Below are positions 25,123 to 33,553 of a stretch of DNA of 64,000 nt, one piece after another (position 1 is the stretch's first letter; each line of letters begins with the position of its first letter). Source of the stretch: Chryseobacterium formosum (GTDB lineage Bacteria > Bacteroidota > Bacteroidia > Flavobacteriales > Weeksellaceae); NCBI RefSeq assembly GCF_026460885.1, contig NZ_JAOVZW010000015.1, forward strand, positions 62,001 through 126,000. The letters run 5' to 3'. The notes under the pieces are model-generated. The model worked only from the letters and a program-made list of their open reading frames with translations. It was not told the DNA's origin and searched no databases. A program made the position numbers and the translations under genes.

Positions 25123-25130
25123 TATTTTTG
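25123..25130 (+). promoter_or_regulatory. -7 promoter box
   Basis: TATTTTTG ends 21 bp before the ATG at 25152 and lies at or before the alternative start at 25128, so the ATG at 25152 is preferred. Confidence 0.55.
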
Positions 25131-25151
25131 GAAAAAATAAACACAAAAACA

Positions 25152-25595
25152 ATGAGAAAATTATTCTGTTTTTTTGCAATAAGCATTTCTGTTATTGTAT
25201 TCTCACAAAAGTCTTATACAAAAATTAGCAATTCAAAGATCAATAATGAAAGAGTTCAAATCAGTGAGCAATTCATTAAAGAATATTTGTCTAAATGTGA
25301 AAATAAAGACTTTTCTAAATTCAATAATTTCATTTTAGATAAAAGATTAGAAAGAAAACTGAGTGAAGGTTTTGAGAAAAAATGTGAAGAGACATTACAA
25401 AATAATGGAAAAATTACGATTAAAAAGTTTAATTCAGCATACCTTCAAGACTTTACAAAAGATAGAGATCCGATTGAGTATATTGTTTTTGATGCTGATT
25501 TCGAAAAATCTAAAGATCTGAAATTTATAAGTGTCTGGATTTATAGGGATCAAAACGTAATCAGTGGAATTTGGATTTCTAAAGAAAAACCTTAA
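25152..25595 (+). CDS. Small secreted protein of unknown function
   Basis: A 147-residue protein with a signal peptide (MRKLFCFFAISISVIVFSQ). The mature part is charged and mainly helical in the first half (VQISEQFIKEYLSKCEN) with beta strands after (DFEKSKDLKFISVWIYRD). There are two cysteines in the mature chain. I recognise no family. The ATG at 25152 was chosen because it puts the signal peptide at the N-terminus and lies after the promoter box. Own promoter and terminator. Confidence 0.65.
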   Translation: MRKLFCFFAISISVIVFSQKSYTKISNSKINNERVQISEQFIKEYLSKCENKDFSKFNNFILDKRLERKLSEGFEKKCEETLQNNGKITIKKFNSAYLQDFTKDRDPIEYIVFDADFEKSKDLKFISVWIYRDQNVISGIWISKEKP

Positions 25596-25612
25596 AACAA
25601 ACCTAAATAAAA

Positions 25613-25637
25613 GAATCCGCTCTTTAGAAGCGGATTC
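25613..25637 (+). terminator. Hairpin after the small secreted protein gene (weak terminator)
   Basis: GAATCCGCT pairs with AGCGGATTC around a 7-nt loop. The T run comes only about 17 bp later, so termination may be inefficient. Confidence 0.45.
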
Positions 25638-25681
25638 AGTAGATAAATACATCTCATTTTTTTAATTAGACAACAACAAAA

Positions 25682-25718
25682 AAGCACAGCCGACGATGCT
25701 GTGCTTAAATTTTTATTT
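25682..25718. terminator. Second hairpin terminator
   Basis: AAGCACAGC pairs with GCTGTGCTT around a 7-nt loop, with an A run before and a T-rich tail after. It stands 60 bp behind the first hairpin and may act as a backup terminator. Confidence 0.7.
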
Positions 25719-26020
25719 CAAATTTAATTGCGATTTCGAACTCGAAAAAGGCAAGAAAAAGATTCATTTCGTTTTTATTACATAGTAAATGTAGGAATAT
25801 TTTTAATACGAAATGTAAATTTAATGTTAAAATTCACAACTTATCCACATTTTTTTGTGGATAAAGTTGCATGTCTAAATTTTGCCTGTGTGAAAGTTAA
25901 AACAAACATTTACCAGTAAAACTAATATTGCTAATATAATACAGATTACAGAATAAAACCTACCTAATTCAAAAAGTAAAGAAATAGCTTTAAAATGATT
26001 GATAAGTTTGCTCATCATTT
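25719..26020. other. AT-rich gene-free stretch with inverted DnaA boxes
   Basis: Between the hairpin terminators and the histidine kinase gene there is no credible gene; a 63-codon frame here lacks codon structure. The notable content is TTATCCACA at 25841-25849 and its inverted copy TGTGGATAA at 25856-25864, both exact matches to the consensus DnaA box, separated by six T residues. Nothing else was recognised. Confidence 0.6.
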
Positions 26021-26028
26021 TAAATTTG
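26021..26028 (+). promoter_or_regulatory. -7 box directly before the LytS-type kinase gene
   Basis: TAAATTTG ends 5 bp before the ATG at 26034, predicting a leaderless or nearly leaderless message. Confidence 0.45.
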
Positions 26029-26033
26029 CAGTA

Positions 26034-27674
26034 ATGAAAAAACTATTTTTTTTAATCCTTTTGTTCGTACAAAGTATTTTGGTGTTTTCTCAAGACAGGC
26101 ACAATTATCTAATTGCCCTAAGAGAAACACAGATTGTAATTTCTAATAATTTTATTATACCCCAAAAAACAAGTTCCTATAAAAATGTTCAATTTATAAA
26201 AGCACCTTGGAAAGATCAGATTTTAAATGTTTATGGTAAACAACTTTCAATCACAGTTTCTAATTCGTTGATACGGAATATTGCTTTTAGTGAAATTGTA
26301 GCTGATTCTACAAAACTTAAACAGTATGATTTTGAAAATTTGGAGTTCCAAATTCTCAAAAATAACAAGATTTTATATTCGTGGAGAAATATAGAATCTG
26401 GTTTTAGCATTAATGACAAAACTACCCGTTTACAAAAGAGTGAAAATTTAAAAGCTTATAAAATTTTAGACCAAATTCTGAATGAAAATGATGTGGTGAA
26501 AATCTCATTTAGAACAAAAGGCGAAAAACCATTCTTGAATTGTATCATACATAAAGTTAAGGATGATAAGGTGCCACTTGTCTGCTCAAGTATTCATAAT
26601 CCCAACGGAGTTTCCTTAGAAACTTTTGTAGAAGAAGCACTTTCTCACAAGAAGCAAATCAATTATAGTTTTTACGAAGACTGGCCAAGTTTGTATTCCG
26701 CAAAATATGAAGAGCCCATTGTGAAAGTAGATGAGAAAACTAAAATTGCGATTTTCTACCGTCCAAAAAATTACGCCAACACAAAAGATATGCTTGAGTA
26801 CAGGCTTTTAGAAAATGGTGAGCCTACCTCTGAGACATGGAAAAAAGCAAACGACTTTATTATTCTACATGATTTTAAACCCGGAAAAAAATACGTTCTT
26901 CAAGTAAAATATCGAGGTGAAAAAAAATATATTACAAAAGAGTTTTTCTCTGAGCCCAAGTGGTTTCAAAATATTTGGTTGAAAATTTCCTTTTTCATTT
27001 TTGTAATAACTTTATCTGGTTTTATATTTTTAATTCTTAGAAACAAAAGAATGAAGAGATTACAAAGAGAGCAGAAAGCAAAACTTCAATTTATGTCTGC
27101 CCAGCTTAATCCTCATTTTTTATTTAATGCCTTAAATTCGATACAGGGTTTGATAAACTCTGGAAATATTGATAAATCTAATACTTACCTTACTGATTTT
27201 TCAAAACTTATGCGTGCTATTTTGGATTTTAGTGATAAAGACGTGATTCCTCTTTCTTTAGAAATTAAAGCATTAAAACATTATATTTCTATTGAGCAAC
27301 TTCGATTTTCTTTCTGTTTTGACTTTTTCATTGATGCGGAAATTTCTGAGGCTACCACTGAAGTTTTGCCAATGCTTGTACAACCTATATTAGAAAACTC
27401 AATGCGACATGGCATTTCTATACTAAATGAAAACGGAAAGCTTTCATTTAAAGTTCTCAAAAATGACAAAGATTTAATTTTTGAAATACTAGACAACGGA
27501 AAAGGTTTTCAAACCAATCAAAAATTTTCGGGAAAAGGAATTAATATTACAAAAGATCGGATTGCGTTATTTAATTCATCATCAGATAAAGTGAAAATTG
27601 ATTACCTTGTAGAATCCAATAACGATGGTACGAAGACATTAATAATCTATAAAAATTTATTAAATAATGATTAA
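26034..27674 (+). CDS. LytS/YehU-type sensor histidine kinase
   Basis: A 546-residue membrane kinase of the His_kinase (LytS) family. A signal peptide (FFLILLFVQSILVFSQ) leads a periplasmic domain of about 290 residues, then one transmembrane helix near 316-336 and the cytosolic kinase. The phospho-acceptor is H361 in QLNPHFLFNALNSIQGL, and the ATPase part has QPILENSMRHGI, LDNGKGF and GKGINITKDRI. I start at 26034 so that the signal peptide is N-terminal; a longer frame from 25995 adds 13 residues. Its stop overlaps the regulator gene by 8 bp, forming a two-component pair. Confidence 0.9.
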   Translation: MKKLFFLILLFVQSILVFSQDRHNYLIALRETQIVISNNFIIPQKTSSYKNVQFIKAPWKDQILNVYGKQLSITVSNSLIRNIAFSEIVADSTKLKQYDFENLEFQILKNNKILYSWRNIESGFSINDKTTRLQKSENLKAYKILDQILNENDVVKISFRTKGEKPFLNCIIHKVKDDKVPLVCSSIHNPNGVSLETFVEEALSHKKQINYSFYEDWPSLYSAKYEEPIVKVDEKTKIAIFYRPKNYANTKDMLEYRLLENGEPTSETWKKANDFIILHDFKPGKKYVLQVKYRGEKKYITKEFFSEPKWFQNIWLKISFFIFVITLSGFIFLILRNKRMKRLQREQKAKLQFMSAQLNPHFLFNALNSIQGLINSGNIDKSNTYLTDFSKLMRAILDFSDKDVIPLSLEIKALKHYISIEQLRFSFCFDFFIDAEISEATTEVLPMLVQPILENSMRHGISILNENGKLSFKVLKNDKDLIFEILDNGKGFQTNQKFSGKGINITKDRIALFNSSSDKVKIDYLVESNNDGTKTLIIYKNLLNND

Positions 27675-28419
27675 AGCAATCATTGTAGATGATGAAAAAA
27701 ATGCAGTCGAAAATTTAAAACTGATTTTGGAGAAGAGATTTCCAAATGAGATTGATGTTGTTGCTTCTGCTAATGGTGTGGATCAGGCTTACGATTTATT
27801 TCTGAAACTTTCTCCCGACCTTATTTTTCTGGATATTGAAATGCCCATAAAAAAAGGTTTTGAACTTTTAAAAATGTTAAATCACTATGATTTTGAAGTT
27901 ATTTTTGTGACTGCATTTTCTCAATATGGTATAGATGCTGTGAAATTCTCTGCTTTAGATTATGTGCTGAAACCTATTGATTTTAATGAACTGGATGTAT
28001 CTATTCAAAAAGCAAGAAAAAGAATCTCACAGAAAAAAGTGAATAAATCTTTGGAAAATTTGGTGGAATATTTAAAATATGAAAATGATAAATCTAACCA
28101 TAAAATAGCAATTTCTTCTTTGAAAGAAATACATTTTGTATCCGTCAATGAAATTATTCGATGTGAAAGTTCTAATAGTTACACCACGATTATTTTAGAA
28201 AATCGGGAACAAATTGTTTCTACAACTTCTTTGTTTGAGTATCAGAATCTTTTAGAAAAATATGGCTTTATCCGCTGTCATCAGTCTCATTTAGTCAACA
28301 AGAATTTTATTAAAAGTATAAAAAAATCTGAAGGAAATATACTTCTACTCACAAACAAAGATGAAATTCCCATGTCTAGAGATAAGAAGAAAGTGGTGAA
28401 AGAGCAATTTAATTTATAG
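27667..28419 (+). CDS. LytTR family response regulator
   Basis: A 250-residue response regulator. The receiver domain (1-120) has the acidic pair D8-D9 in IIVDDEKNA, the phosphorylated D56 in LIFLDIEMP, T in FVTAFSQYG and K in YVLKPIDF. The C-terminal LytTR DNA-binding domain (about 145-250) has FVSVNEIIRCESSNSYTTI and FIRCHQSHLVNKNFIK. The 8-bp overlap with the LytS-type kinase gene marks it as the partner. Target genes are unknown. Confidence 0.92.
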   Translation: MIKAIIVDDEKNAVENLKLILEKRFPNEIDVVASANGVDQAYDLFLKLSPDLIFLDIEMPIKKGFELLKMLNHYDFEVIFVTAFSQYGIDAVKFSALDYVLKPIDFNELDVSIQKARKRISQKKVNKSLENLVEYLKYENDKSNHKIAISSLKEIHFVSVNEIIRCESSNSYTTIILENREQIVSTTSLFEYQNLLEKYGFIRCHQSHLVNKNFIKSIKKSEGNILLLTNKDEIPMSRDKKKVVKEQFNL

Positions 28420-28457
28420 AATAAGTTTCTTCTTACAAAAAATCAAAGTTTGTTAAC

Positions 28458-28487
28458 AAAAAAGGAAGCAAAATTTGCTTCCTTTTT
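28458..28487. terminator. Bidirectional terminator
   Basis: AAAAAGGAAGCAAA and TTTGCTTCCTTTTT are nearly perfect inverted copies between the convergent LytTR regulator (+) and uvrA (-) genes. Confidence 0.9.
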
Positions 28488-28504
28488 AATTATTGAGAAA
28501 ATTT

Positions 28505-31291
28505 CTACAACTTCTCCGCAATATATTTTGCTGTATGAGAAGTCTTATTCTTTGCTAAATCTTCAGGAGTTCCAGCAAAAACAACTTCCCCGCCATATTT
28601 TCCTGCTTCGGGACCGATGTCTATAATATGATCGGCACATTTCATAATATCCGGTTGATGTTCAATTACAATTACAGAATGACCGAGATCAATTAAAGCT
28701 TGTAAAGATTTCAATAATTTTTGAATATCATGGAAATGTAATCCTGTTGAAGGTTCATCAAAGACAAACAGAGTTTTATCTGTAGTTACACCTTTTACAA
28801 GAAATGAAGCCAGTTTTACACGCTGCGCTTCACCTCCGGAAAGGGTAGAAGAACTTTGTCCGAGCTGCAAATATCCCAAACCGACATCCTGAAGTGGAGT
28901 TAGTTTTGTCACGATTTTATCTTCTTTATTTTCTCTGAAAAAAGTTAAAGCTTCATCAACAGTCATGTGAAGAATGTCAGAAATATTTTTTTCGTCGAAT
29001 CTTACTTCTAAAACTTCATTTTTAAAACGGGTTCCTTTACAGGTTTCGCATTCCAGTTCGATATCTGCCATAAATTGCATCGAAACATTGATTACACCTT
29101 CACCTTTACATTCGTCACATCTTCCGCCATCAACGTTAAAAGAGAAATGTTTTGGCTTGTAACCCATCATTTTCGCACTTTTCTGCTTAGAGAACAAATC
29201 ACGAATATCGTCATAAGCCTTCAGATAAGTTACAGGATTTGAACGGGAAGATTTTCCAATAGGATTTTGATCAATTAATTCGATATGTTTGATTAATTTT
29301 TTAGGAAATTCTACAGAATCATAATCGCCTTTTTTTCCGCCCATTCCTAATTGAATCTGAATATCATTAGTAAGAATTTCTTTCATTAAAGTAGATTTTC
29401 CGCTTCCGGAAACTCCTGAAATAACGACTAAACTTTCCAAAGGAACATCAACATCAATATTTTTTAAATTATTTGATCTTGCTCCTTTTATATGTATAAA
29501 TTCCTTTGCTTTTCTGCGCTTTTCAGGAACTTTTATTTCCAATCTTCCGGTTAGATATTTTGAAGTCAGCGTATCGGCATCTTTCAGCTCTTTATAGTCA
29601 CCTGCAAAAACTAATTCTCCGCCTAAATATCCAGCTTCAGGACCAATATCAATGATATAATCTGCTGCTCTCATGACGTCTTCATCATGTTCTACAACGA
29701 TAACTGTATTTCCTAAATCTCTAAGGTTTTTTAAAACTCCAATTAAATTTTCGGTATCTCTTGAGTGCAGCCCAATCGACGGTTCATCTAAAATATAAAT
29801 TGAGCCCACCAAAGAACTCCCTAAACTTGTTGCTAAGTTAATTCTCTGACTTTCACCACCAGAAAGTGTATTTGAGGTTCGATTAATCGTTAAATATCCC
29901 AAACCAACTTTTAGCAAAAACTCGACTCTCGTTGTAATTTCGTAAAGCAGTCTTTTTGCAATTTCTTTATCGTGTTCTGAAAGTTTTAAGCTTTGAATTA
30001 ACGGTAAAAGTTCATCCAAAGGAAGTTCAATCATCGACTGAATATTGTTTCCGTCGATTTTCACCCAGCTTGTTTCTTCACGAAGACGTAAACCTTCGCA
30101 AGTAGGACAAAGGGTTTTTCCTCTGTAACGTGAAAGCATTACACGATACTGAATTTTATATAAATTTTCCTCCAGCATTTTGAAGAAATTATTCAGAGAA
30201 GGGAAACTTGCTTTTCCGTCGCCTTTCCAAAGATAGTTTTTCTGTTCTTTGGTTAATTGATGATAAGGCTTATGAATAGGGAAGTCTTTTGCTTTTTTAA
30301 TGAAATCTTTCTTCCATTCGCTCATTGTTTCGCCTTTCCATGCAGCAACTGCATCTTCAAAAACCGACAAAGCTTTGTTTGGAATGACCAAATCATCATC
30401 AATTCCGATCACTTTTCCATACCCTTCACAAGTAGGACAAGCCCCAAAAGGATTATTAAAGCTGAAAAAATGAACATTCGGCTCTAGAAATTCTATTCCA
30501 TCGAGCTCAAATTTATTTGAAAATTCTTTTACAGTTCCGTTTTCGGTATTTTTTAATGAACAATATCCACGACCTTCATAAAAAGCCATTTGAATGGAAT
30601 CTGCCAAACGCTGAAGAAAACTTTCATCTTCTTCATACGAAAAACGGTCAATCACCAAATTGATTTCCATGCCTTTTTCCGGTGTGAAACCGAAACTTTC
30701 TAAATCTTCAATTCCTGCTAAATTTCCGTTGACTTCTAGCCTTGTGAAACCTGCTAATTTTAAGACATTTAAAGTATCTGTGAAATTTTCAACCTCAAAA
30801 TTCAGCGGAGCTGTCAATAAAAACGGAACATTATTTCCGGAATTTTTAATAAAATCTACAACATCTGTTACCGAATCTTTTTTGACCTCATTACCAGAAA
30901 CCGGAGAAAATGTTTTCCCGATTCTTGCAAACAAAAGCTTCATATAATCGTAAATTTCCGTGGAAGTTCCGACTGTAGAACGTGGATTGGAAGAAATTAC
31001 TTTCTGCTGAATCGCAATAGAGGGCGCTAAACCTTTAATATCATCAACTTTTGGTTTTTCTAATTTACCTAAAAACTGGCGTGCGTAAGAACTTAAACTC
31101 TCCACATATCTTCTCTGTCCTTCCGCATAAATAGTGTCAAAAGCCAAAGAAGATTTTCCGCTTCCAGAAACTCCTGTCATGACAATTAATTTATTTTTCG
31201 GAATTAAAACATCAATGTGTTTTAGGTTGTTCAGGTGTGCGTTTTTAACGAAAACCTGTTTCTTTATATCTATTTCTGTAGTTGAAGCCAT
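28505..31291 (-). CDS. uvrA: Excinuclease ABC subunit UvrA
   Basis: The damage-recognition ATPase of nucleotide excision repair. The 928-residue protein has two ABC halves: Walker A GVSGSGKSSLAFDT near residue 40 and GVSGSGKSTLMKE in the second half, with signatures LSGGESQRINLATSL and [15 protein letters not shown]. Zinc-finger cysteines appear in CPTCEGYGKV with LCPTCEGLRL, and in CDECKGEGVI with CETCKGTRF. Length is normal for UvrA. The partners uvrB and uvrC are not in the window. No SOS-type operator was recognised; a -7 box lies just upstream. Confidence 0.95.
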   Translation of the reverse strand: MASTTEIDIKKQVFVKNAHLNNLKHIDVLIPKNKLIVMTGVSGSGKSSLAFDTIYAEGQRRYVESLSSYARQFLGKLEKPKVDDIKGLAPSIAIQQKVISSNPRSTVGTSTEIYDYMKLLFARIGKTFSPVSGNEVKKDSVTDVVDFIKNSGNNVPFLLTAPLNFEVENFTDTLNVLKLAGFTRLEVNGNLAGIEDLESFGFTPEKGMEINLVIDRFSYEEDESFLQRLADSIQMAFYEGRGYCSLKNTENGTVKEFSNKFELDGIEFLEPNVHFFSFNNPFGACPTCEGYGKVIGIDDDLVIPNKALSVFEDAVAAWKGETMSEWKKDFIKKAKDFPIHKPYHQLTKEQKNYLWKGDGKASFPSLNNFFKMLEENLYKIQYRVMLSRYRGKTLCPTCEGLRLREETSWVKIDGNNIQSMIELPLDELLPLIQSLKLSEHDKEIAKRLLYEITTRVEFLLKVGLGYLTINRTSNTLSGGESQRINLATSLGSSLVGSIYILDEPSIGLHSRDTENLIGVLKNLRDLGNTVIVVEHDEDVMRAADYIIDIGPEAGYLGGELVFAGDYKELKDADTLTSKYLTGRLEIKVPEKRRKAKEFIHIKGARSNNLKNIDVDVPLESLVVISGVSGSGKSTLMKEILTNDIQIQLGMGGKKGDYDSVEFPKKLIKHIELIDQNPIGKSSRSNPVTYLKAYDDIRDLFSKQKSAKMMGYKPKHFSFNVDGGRCDECKGEGVINVSMQFMADIELECETCKGTRFKNEVLEVRFDEKNISDILHMTVDEALTFFRENKEDKIVTKLTPLQDVGLGYLQLGQSSSTLSGGEAQRVKLASFLVKGVTTDKTLFVFDEPSTGLHFHDIQKLLKSLQALIDLGHSVIVIEHQPDIMKCADHIIDIGPEAGKYGGEVVFAGTPEDLAKNKTSHTAKYIAEKL

Positions 31292-31308
31292 AGTAAAATT
31301 AAGACTAG

Positions 31309-31316
31309 CAAAAATA
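31309..31316 (-). promoter_or_regulatory. -7 promoter box for uvrA
   Basis: Minus strand reads TATTTTTG, 17 bp before the ATG at 31291. Confidence 0.55.
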
Positions 31317-31413
31317 CAAATTTTTGACGGATTTTATTTAAAAGAATTAAGTACCACAGTTTAAATCATTGACATAAGTATAATTTAAATCACTATAAAT
31401 CAATTCATCAAGA

Positions 31414-31421
31414 TATTTTTG
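31414..31421 (+). promoter_or_regulatory. -7 box of a short orphan transcript
   Basis: TATTTTTG fits TAnnTTTG about 170 bp before an orphan plus-strand terminator. No long frame lies between. Confidence 0.35.
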
Positions 31422-31515
31422 TTATTTTAACATAAAATTTAATAATTTTTTACAATATACTATTGTTTTGTAAATATTTTTCATGTAAAATTGCATCAAG
31501 AAAATAGTAATAAAA

Positions 31516-31566
31516 ATGAGAAAATTTTTCCAACATTTTATTACACATTTAATGAAAAAAAGATAA
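31516..31566 (+). CDS. Possible 16-residue basic peptide
   Basis: ATG to TAA encodes MRKFFQHFITHLMKKR, a basic, possibly amphipathic peptide. It lies just before the orphan terminator. No ribosome-binding site is visible. A frame this short may be chance. Confidence 0.2.
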   Translation: MRKFFQHFITHLMKKR

Positions 31567-31586
31567 AAAAAAGGTTCTGAAAATCT

Positions 31587-31617
31587 AAAAGACGTATCAT
31601 TTGATGCGTCTTTTTTT
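31587..31617 (+). terminator. Orphan rho-independent terminator
   Basis: AAAAGACGTATCA pairs with TGATGCGTCTTTT (one G-U pair) over a 2-nt gap and continues in a T run. No annotated gene precedes it on this strand. Confidence 0.8.
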
Positions 31618-31654
31618 ATGATATGTATCATTTTTTGGTTTTGAGAAAGTCTGC

Positions 31655-31662
31655 TAATTTTG
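31655..31662 (+). promoter_or_regulatory. -33/-7 promoter for the TonB receptor gene
   Basis: TAATTTTG fits the -7 consensus, and a TTTG at 31634-31637 lies 17 bp upstream, close to the Bacteroidota -33 spacing. The ATG is at 31690. Confidence 0.6.
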
Positions 31663-31689
31663 GAAGCTTCAAAAATAAACTAAAGTAAT

Positions 31690-33501
31690 ATGAATAAGAA
31701 ACTCGGAACTGTAATTTTTCTTGCTGCGCTTTGCTCGGTAAATGCACAGGTGAAAACTTCAGATATAGATTCTGTTGAGATTCAGGGAAAATTTATCGCA
31801 ACCACTTACAAAAATGCCAATCAGAATATTTCTGTGATTACACGAGAAGATATTCTTAATTCTCCAGCTGCAAGTATTGATGAAATTCTACAGCAAATTC
31901 CAGGAATGGATATCAGAAGGAGAGGTGCAAATGGAGTGCAGAGTGATGTAGGTTTCAGAGGAAGTTCGTTTGAGCAGGTTTTAATTTTAATCAACGGAAT
32001 CAGGATGAATGACTCGCAAACCGGTCACAATTCTTTAAACATCCCTGTTGATTTGGATAATGTTGAAAGAATAGAAGTAATAAAAGGACCTGCTGCAAGA
32101 AGGTTCGGACAAAATGCTTATGCTGGAGCGATCAATATTATTACTAAAAGTCATATTGGAAAGAATATAAAAATCAGTGCAAATGCAGGAGATTACGAAA
32201 CATACGGTTTCGGATTTAATGCAAATCTTGGAAACGAAAAGTTTTCAAATACTTTACAGGCAAATTCAAATTCATCACAAGGTTACAGGCATAATACCGA
32301 TTTTGAAATCAGAAATGTTTTCTATCAAAATCAATTAAAAATAAAAAATGGTGACATCAGATTGCAAGCCGGTTTTTCTGAAAAGAAATTTGGCGCCAAC
32401 GGATTTTACTCTTCACCAAAAGCAACGGAGCAATATGAAGAACTGCAATCATCAATTCTGAGTCTTGCACACCAACAAACTTTCGGGAAATTAAAGCTTA
32501 ATTCTAATGTTTACTGGAGAAGAGGGCAGGATATGTATCTGTTTAACAGAGAAAAACCTGAAATCTACAGAAATATGCACATCGGAAATAATGTAGGCGG
32601 AGAAGTGAATTCTAGCTATTCTTCAAGTTTAGGAACAACAGGTTTGGGTGTCGAATTGAGAAAAGAATTTTTAGCAAGTAACAATTTGGGAGACAGAGAA
32701 CGTTTTGTAACTCAGGTTTTCTTCGAGCATCATTTTTCTTTTTTTGATAAAAAACTAAACATCAGTCCGGGAGCTTCTTGGGCAAATTATTCTACCAATG
32801 GAAACTTCTTTTACCCAGGATTAGACGTTGGTTATACATTTTATCAGAATAATAAAGTGTACGGAAATATCTCCAGAGTTCATAGAGTTCCTACTTTCAC
32901 AGATTTGTATTATACAAGTAAAACAGAGCAAGGAAATCCTAATCTTTTACCAGAAAATGCTGTTTATGCAGAACTTGGATATCAATATCAAAACAAAAAT
33001 ATTTTAGCAAAGCTAAGCGGTTTCTATAGAGATTCTAATAATTCTATCGACTGGACTAAAAATTCTTTAGAAGATCCTGTTTGGTATTCAAGAAATATTG
33101 GAGACACTGAAATTAAAGGTATTGAAGCTGAAATAGGGCATCAGGTTTTCGATTGGATGAAATATACTTTGGGTTACACGTATATCGATAATAAATTAAA
33201 GGATTTAAATGATTTGAATTCTCGCTATGCACTTGATAATTTGAAACATCAGTTTGTTGCAAAACTTCAGACGAAATTCCTGAAATATTTCACCAACGAA
33301 TTGGTTTACAGATATAATGACAGAGTGAGTTTAGGAAGTTATCATCTGCTTGATGAAAAATTGAGCTTTAATAAGAAAGACTTTTCTGTTTATGCTTTAA
33401 TCAATAACGTAACTGATTCTGATTATACAGAAACTTTTGGAATACCAATGCCTCAAAGGTGGTTTCACATTGGTTTTTCTTACAACATTAATATTAAGTA
33501 A
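31690..33501 (+). CDS. TonB-dependent outer-membrane receptor
   Basis: A 603-residue outer-membrane gated channel. After a signal peptide ending VNAQ, the plug domain has NISVITREDILN, IDEILQQIPGMDIRRRGA and VERIEVIKGPAARRFGQNAYAGAINI. The rest is a 22-strand beta barrel with NPNLLPENAVYAELGY near the middle and an aromatic C-terminal strand (FHIGFSYNI). It has no carboxypeptidase-like N-terminal extension and is short, like BtuB-type receptors. No cobalamin or other riboswitch was recognised, so the ligand is unknown. A beta-barrel protein gene follows with its own promoter. Confidence 0.92.
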   Translation: MNKKLGTVIFLAALCSVNAQVKTSDIDSVEIQGKFIATTYKNANQNISVITREDILNSPAASIDEILQQIPGMDIRRRGANGVQSDVGFRGSSFEQVLILINGIRMNDSQTGHNSLNIPVDLDNVERIEVIKGPAARRFGQNAYAGAINIITKSHIGKNIKISANAGDYETYGFGFNANLGNEKFSNTLQANSNSSQGYRHNTDFEIRNVFYQNQLKIKNGDIRLQAGFSEKKFGANGFYSSPKATEQYEELQSSILSLAHQQTFGKLKLNSNVYWRRGQDMYLFNREKPEIYRNMHIGNNVGGEVNSSYSSSLGTTGLGVELRKEFLASNNLGDRERFVTQVFFEHHFSFFDKKLNISPGASWANYSTNGNFFYPGLDVGYTFYQNNKVYGNISRVHRVPTFTDLYYTSKTEQGNPNLLPENAVYAELGYQYQNKNILAKLSGFYRDSNNSIDWTKNSLEDPVWYSRNIGDTEIKGIEAEIGHQVFDWMKYTLGYTYIDNKLKDLNDLNSRYALDNLKHQFVAKLQTKFLKYFTNELVYRYNDRVSLGSYHLLDEKLSFNKKDFSVYALINNVTDSDYTETFGIPMPQRWFHIGFSYNINIK

Positions 33502-33530
33502 ACTTAACATTACGGAATAGTTAAATAATA

Positions 33531-33538
33531 TAAATTTG
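33531..33538 (+). promoter_or_regulatory. -7 promoter box for the DUF2490-like gene
   Basis: TAAATTTG ends 15 bp before the ATG at 33554. It overlaps the alternative TTG start at 33536, arguing for the ATG. Confidence 0.5.
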
Positions 33539-33553
33539 CAAAAATTTTTTTGG

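Larger units (their letters stand above)
31428..31617 (+). ncRNA. Candidate small RNA or short mRNA with its own terminator
   Basis: A plus-strand terminator at 31587-31617 has no plus-strand gene in front of it, while a -7 box lies about 170 bp upstream. The predicted transcript of about 190 nt contains one short frame (31516-31566) for a basic peptide. It could be a small RNA, a small-protein mRNA or a remnant. Confidence 0.3.
31317..31653. other. Gene-poor stretch between uvrA and the TonB receptor gene
   Basis: About 400 bp with no annotated-size gene. It holds a -7 box (31414), a 16-codon frame (31516-31566) and a strong plus-strand terminator (31587-31617), which together suggest a short transcript. 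The remaining sequence is AT-rich with no other feature seen. Confidence 0.5.

Noticed and set aside
25728..25919. 63-codon plus-strand frame in the gene-free gap
   Set aside because: No recognisable protein features, no promoter box at a fitting distance, and it runs through the inverted DnaA boxes.
25700..26020. Chromosomal replication origin
   Set aside because: Only two DnaA boxes are seen, there is no typical origin gene nearby, and the gene directions converge near 28 kb rather than diverge. Kept only as a DnaA-box finding.
28420..28504. Replication terminus (dif site) at the strand-switch near 28.5 kb
   Set aside because: Gene direction changes here, but I could not recognise a dif sequence, and the switch is not consistent over the rest of the window.
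31422..31631. 69-codon minus-strand frame before the TonB receptor gene
   Set aside because: Composition is that of AT-rich noncoding DNA; it covers a plus-strand terminator and has no start signal.
31622..31690. Cobalamin riboswitch in front of the BtuB-length TonB receptor
   Set aside because: The leader is under 40 nt from the promoter to the ATG and lacks the B12-box sequence.
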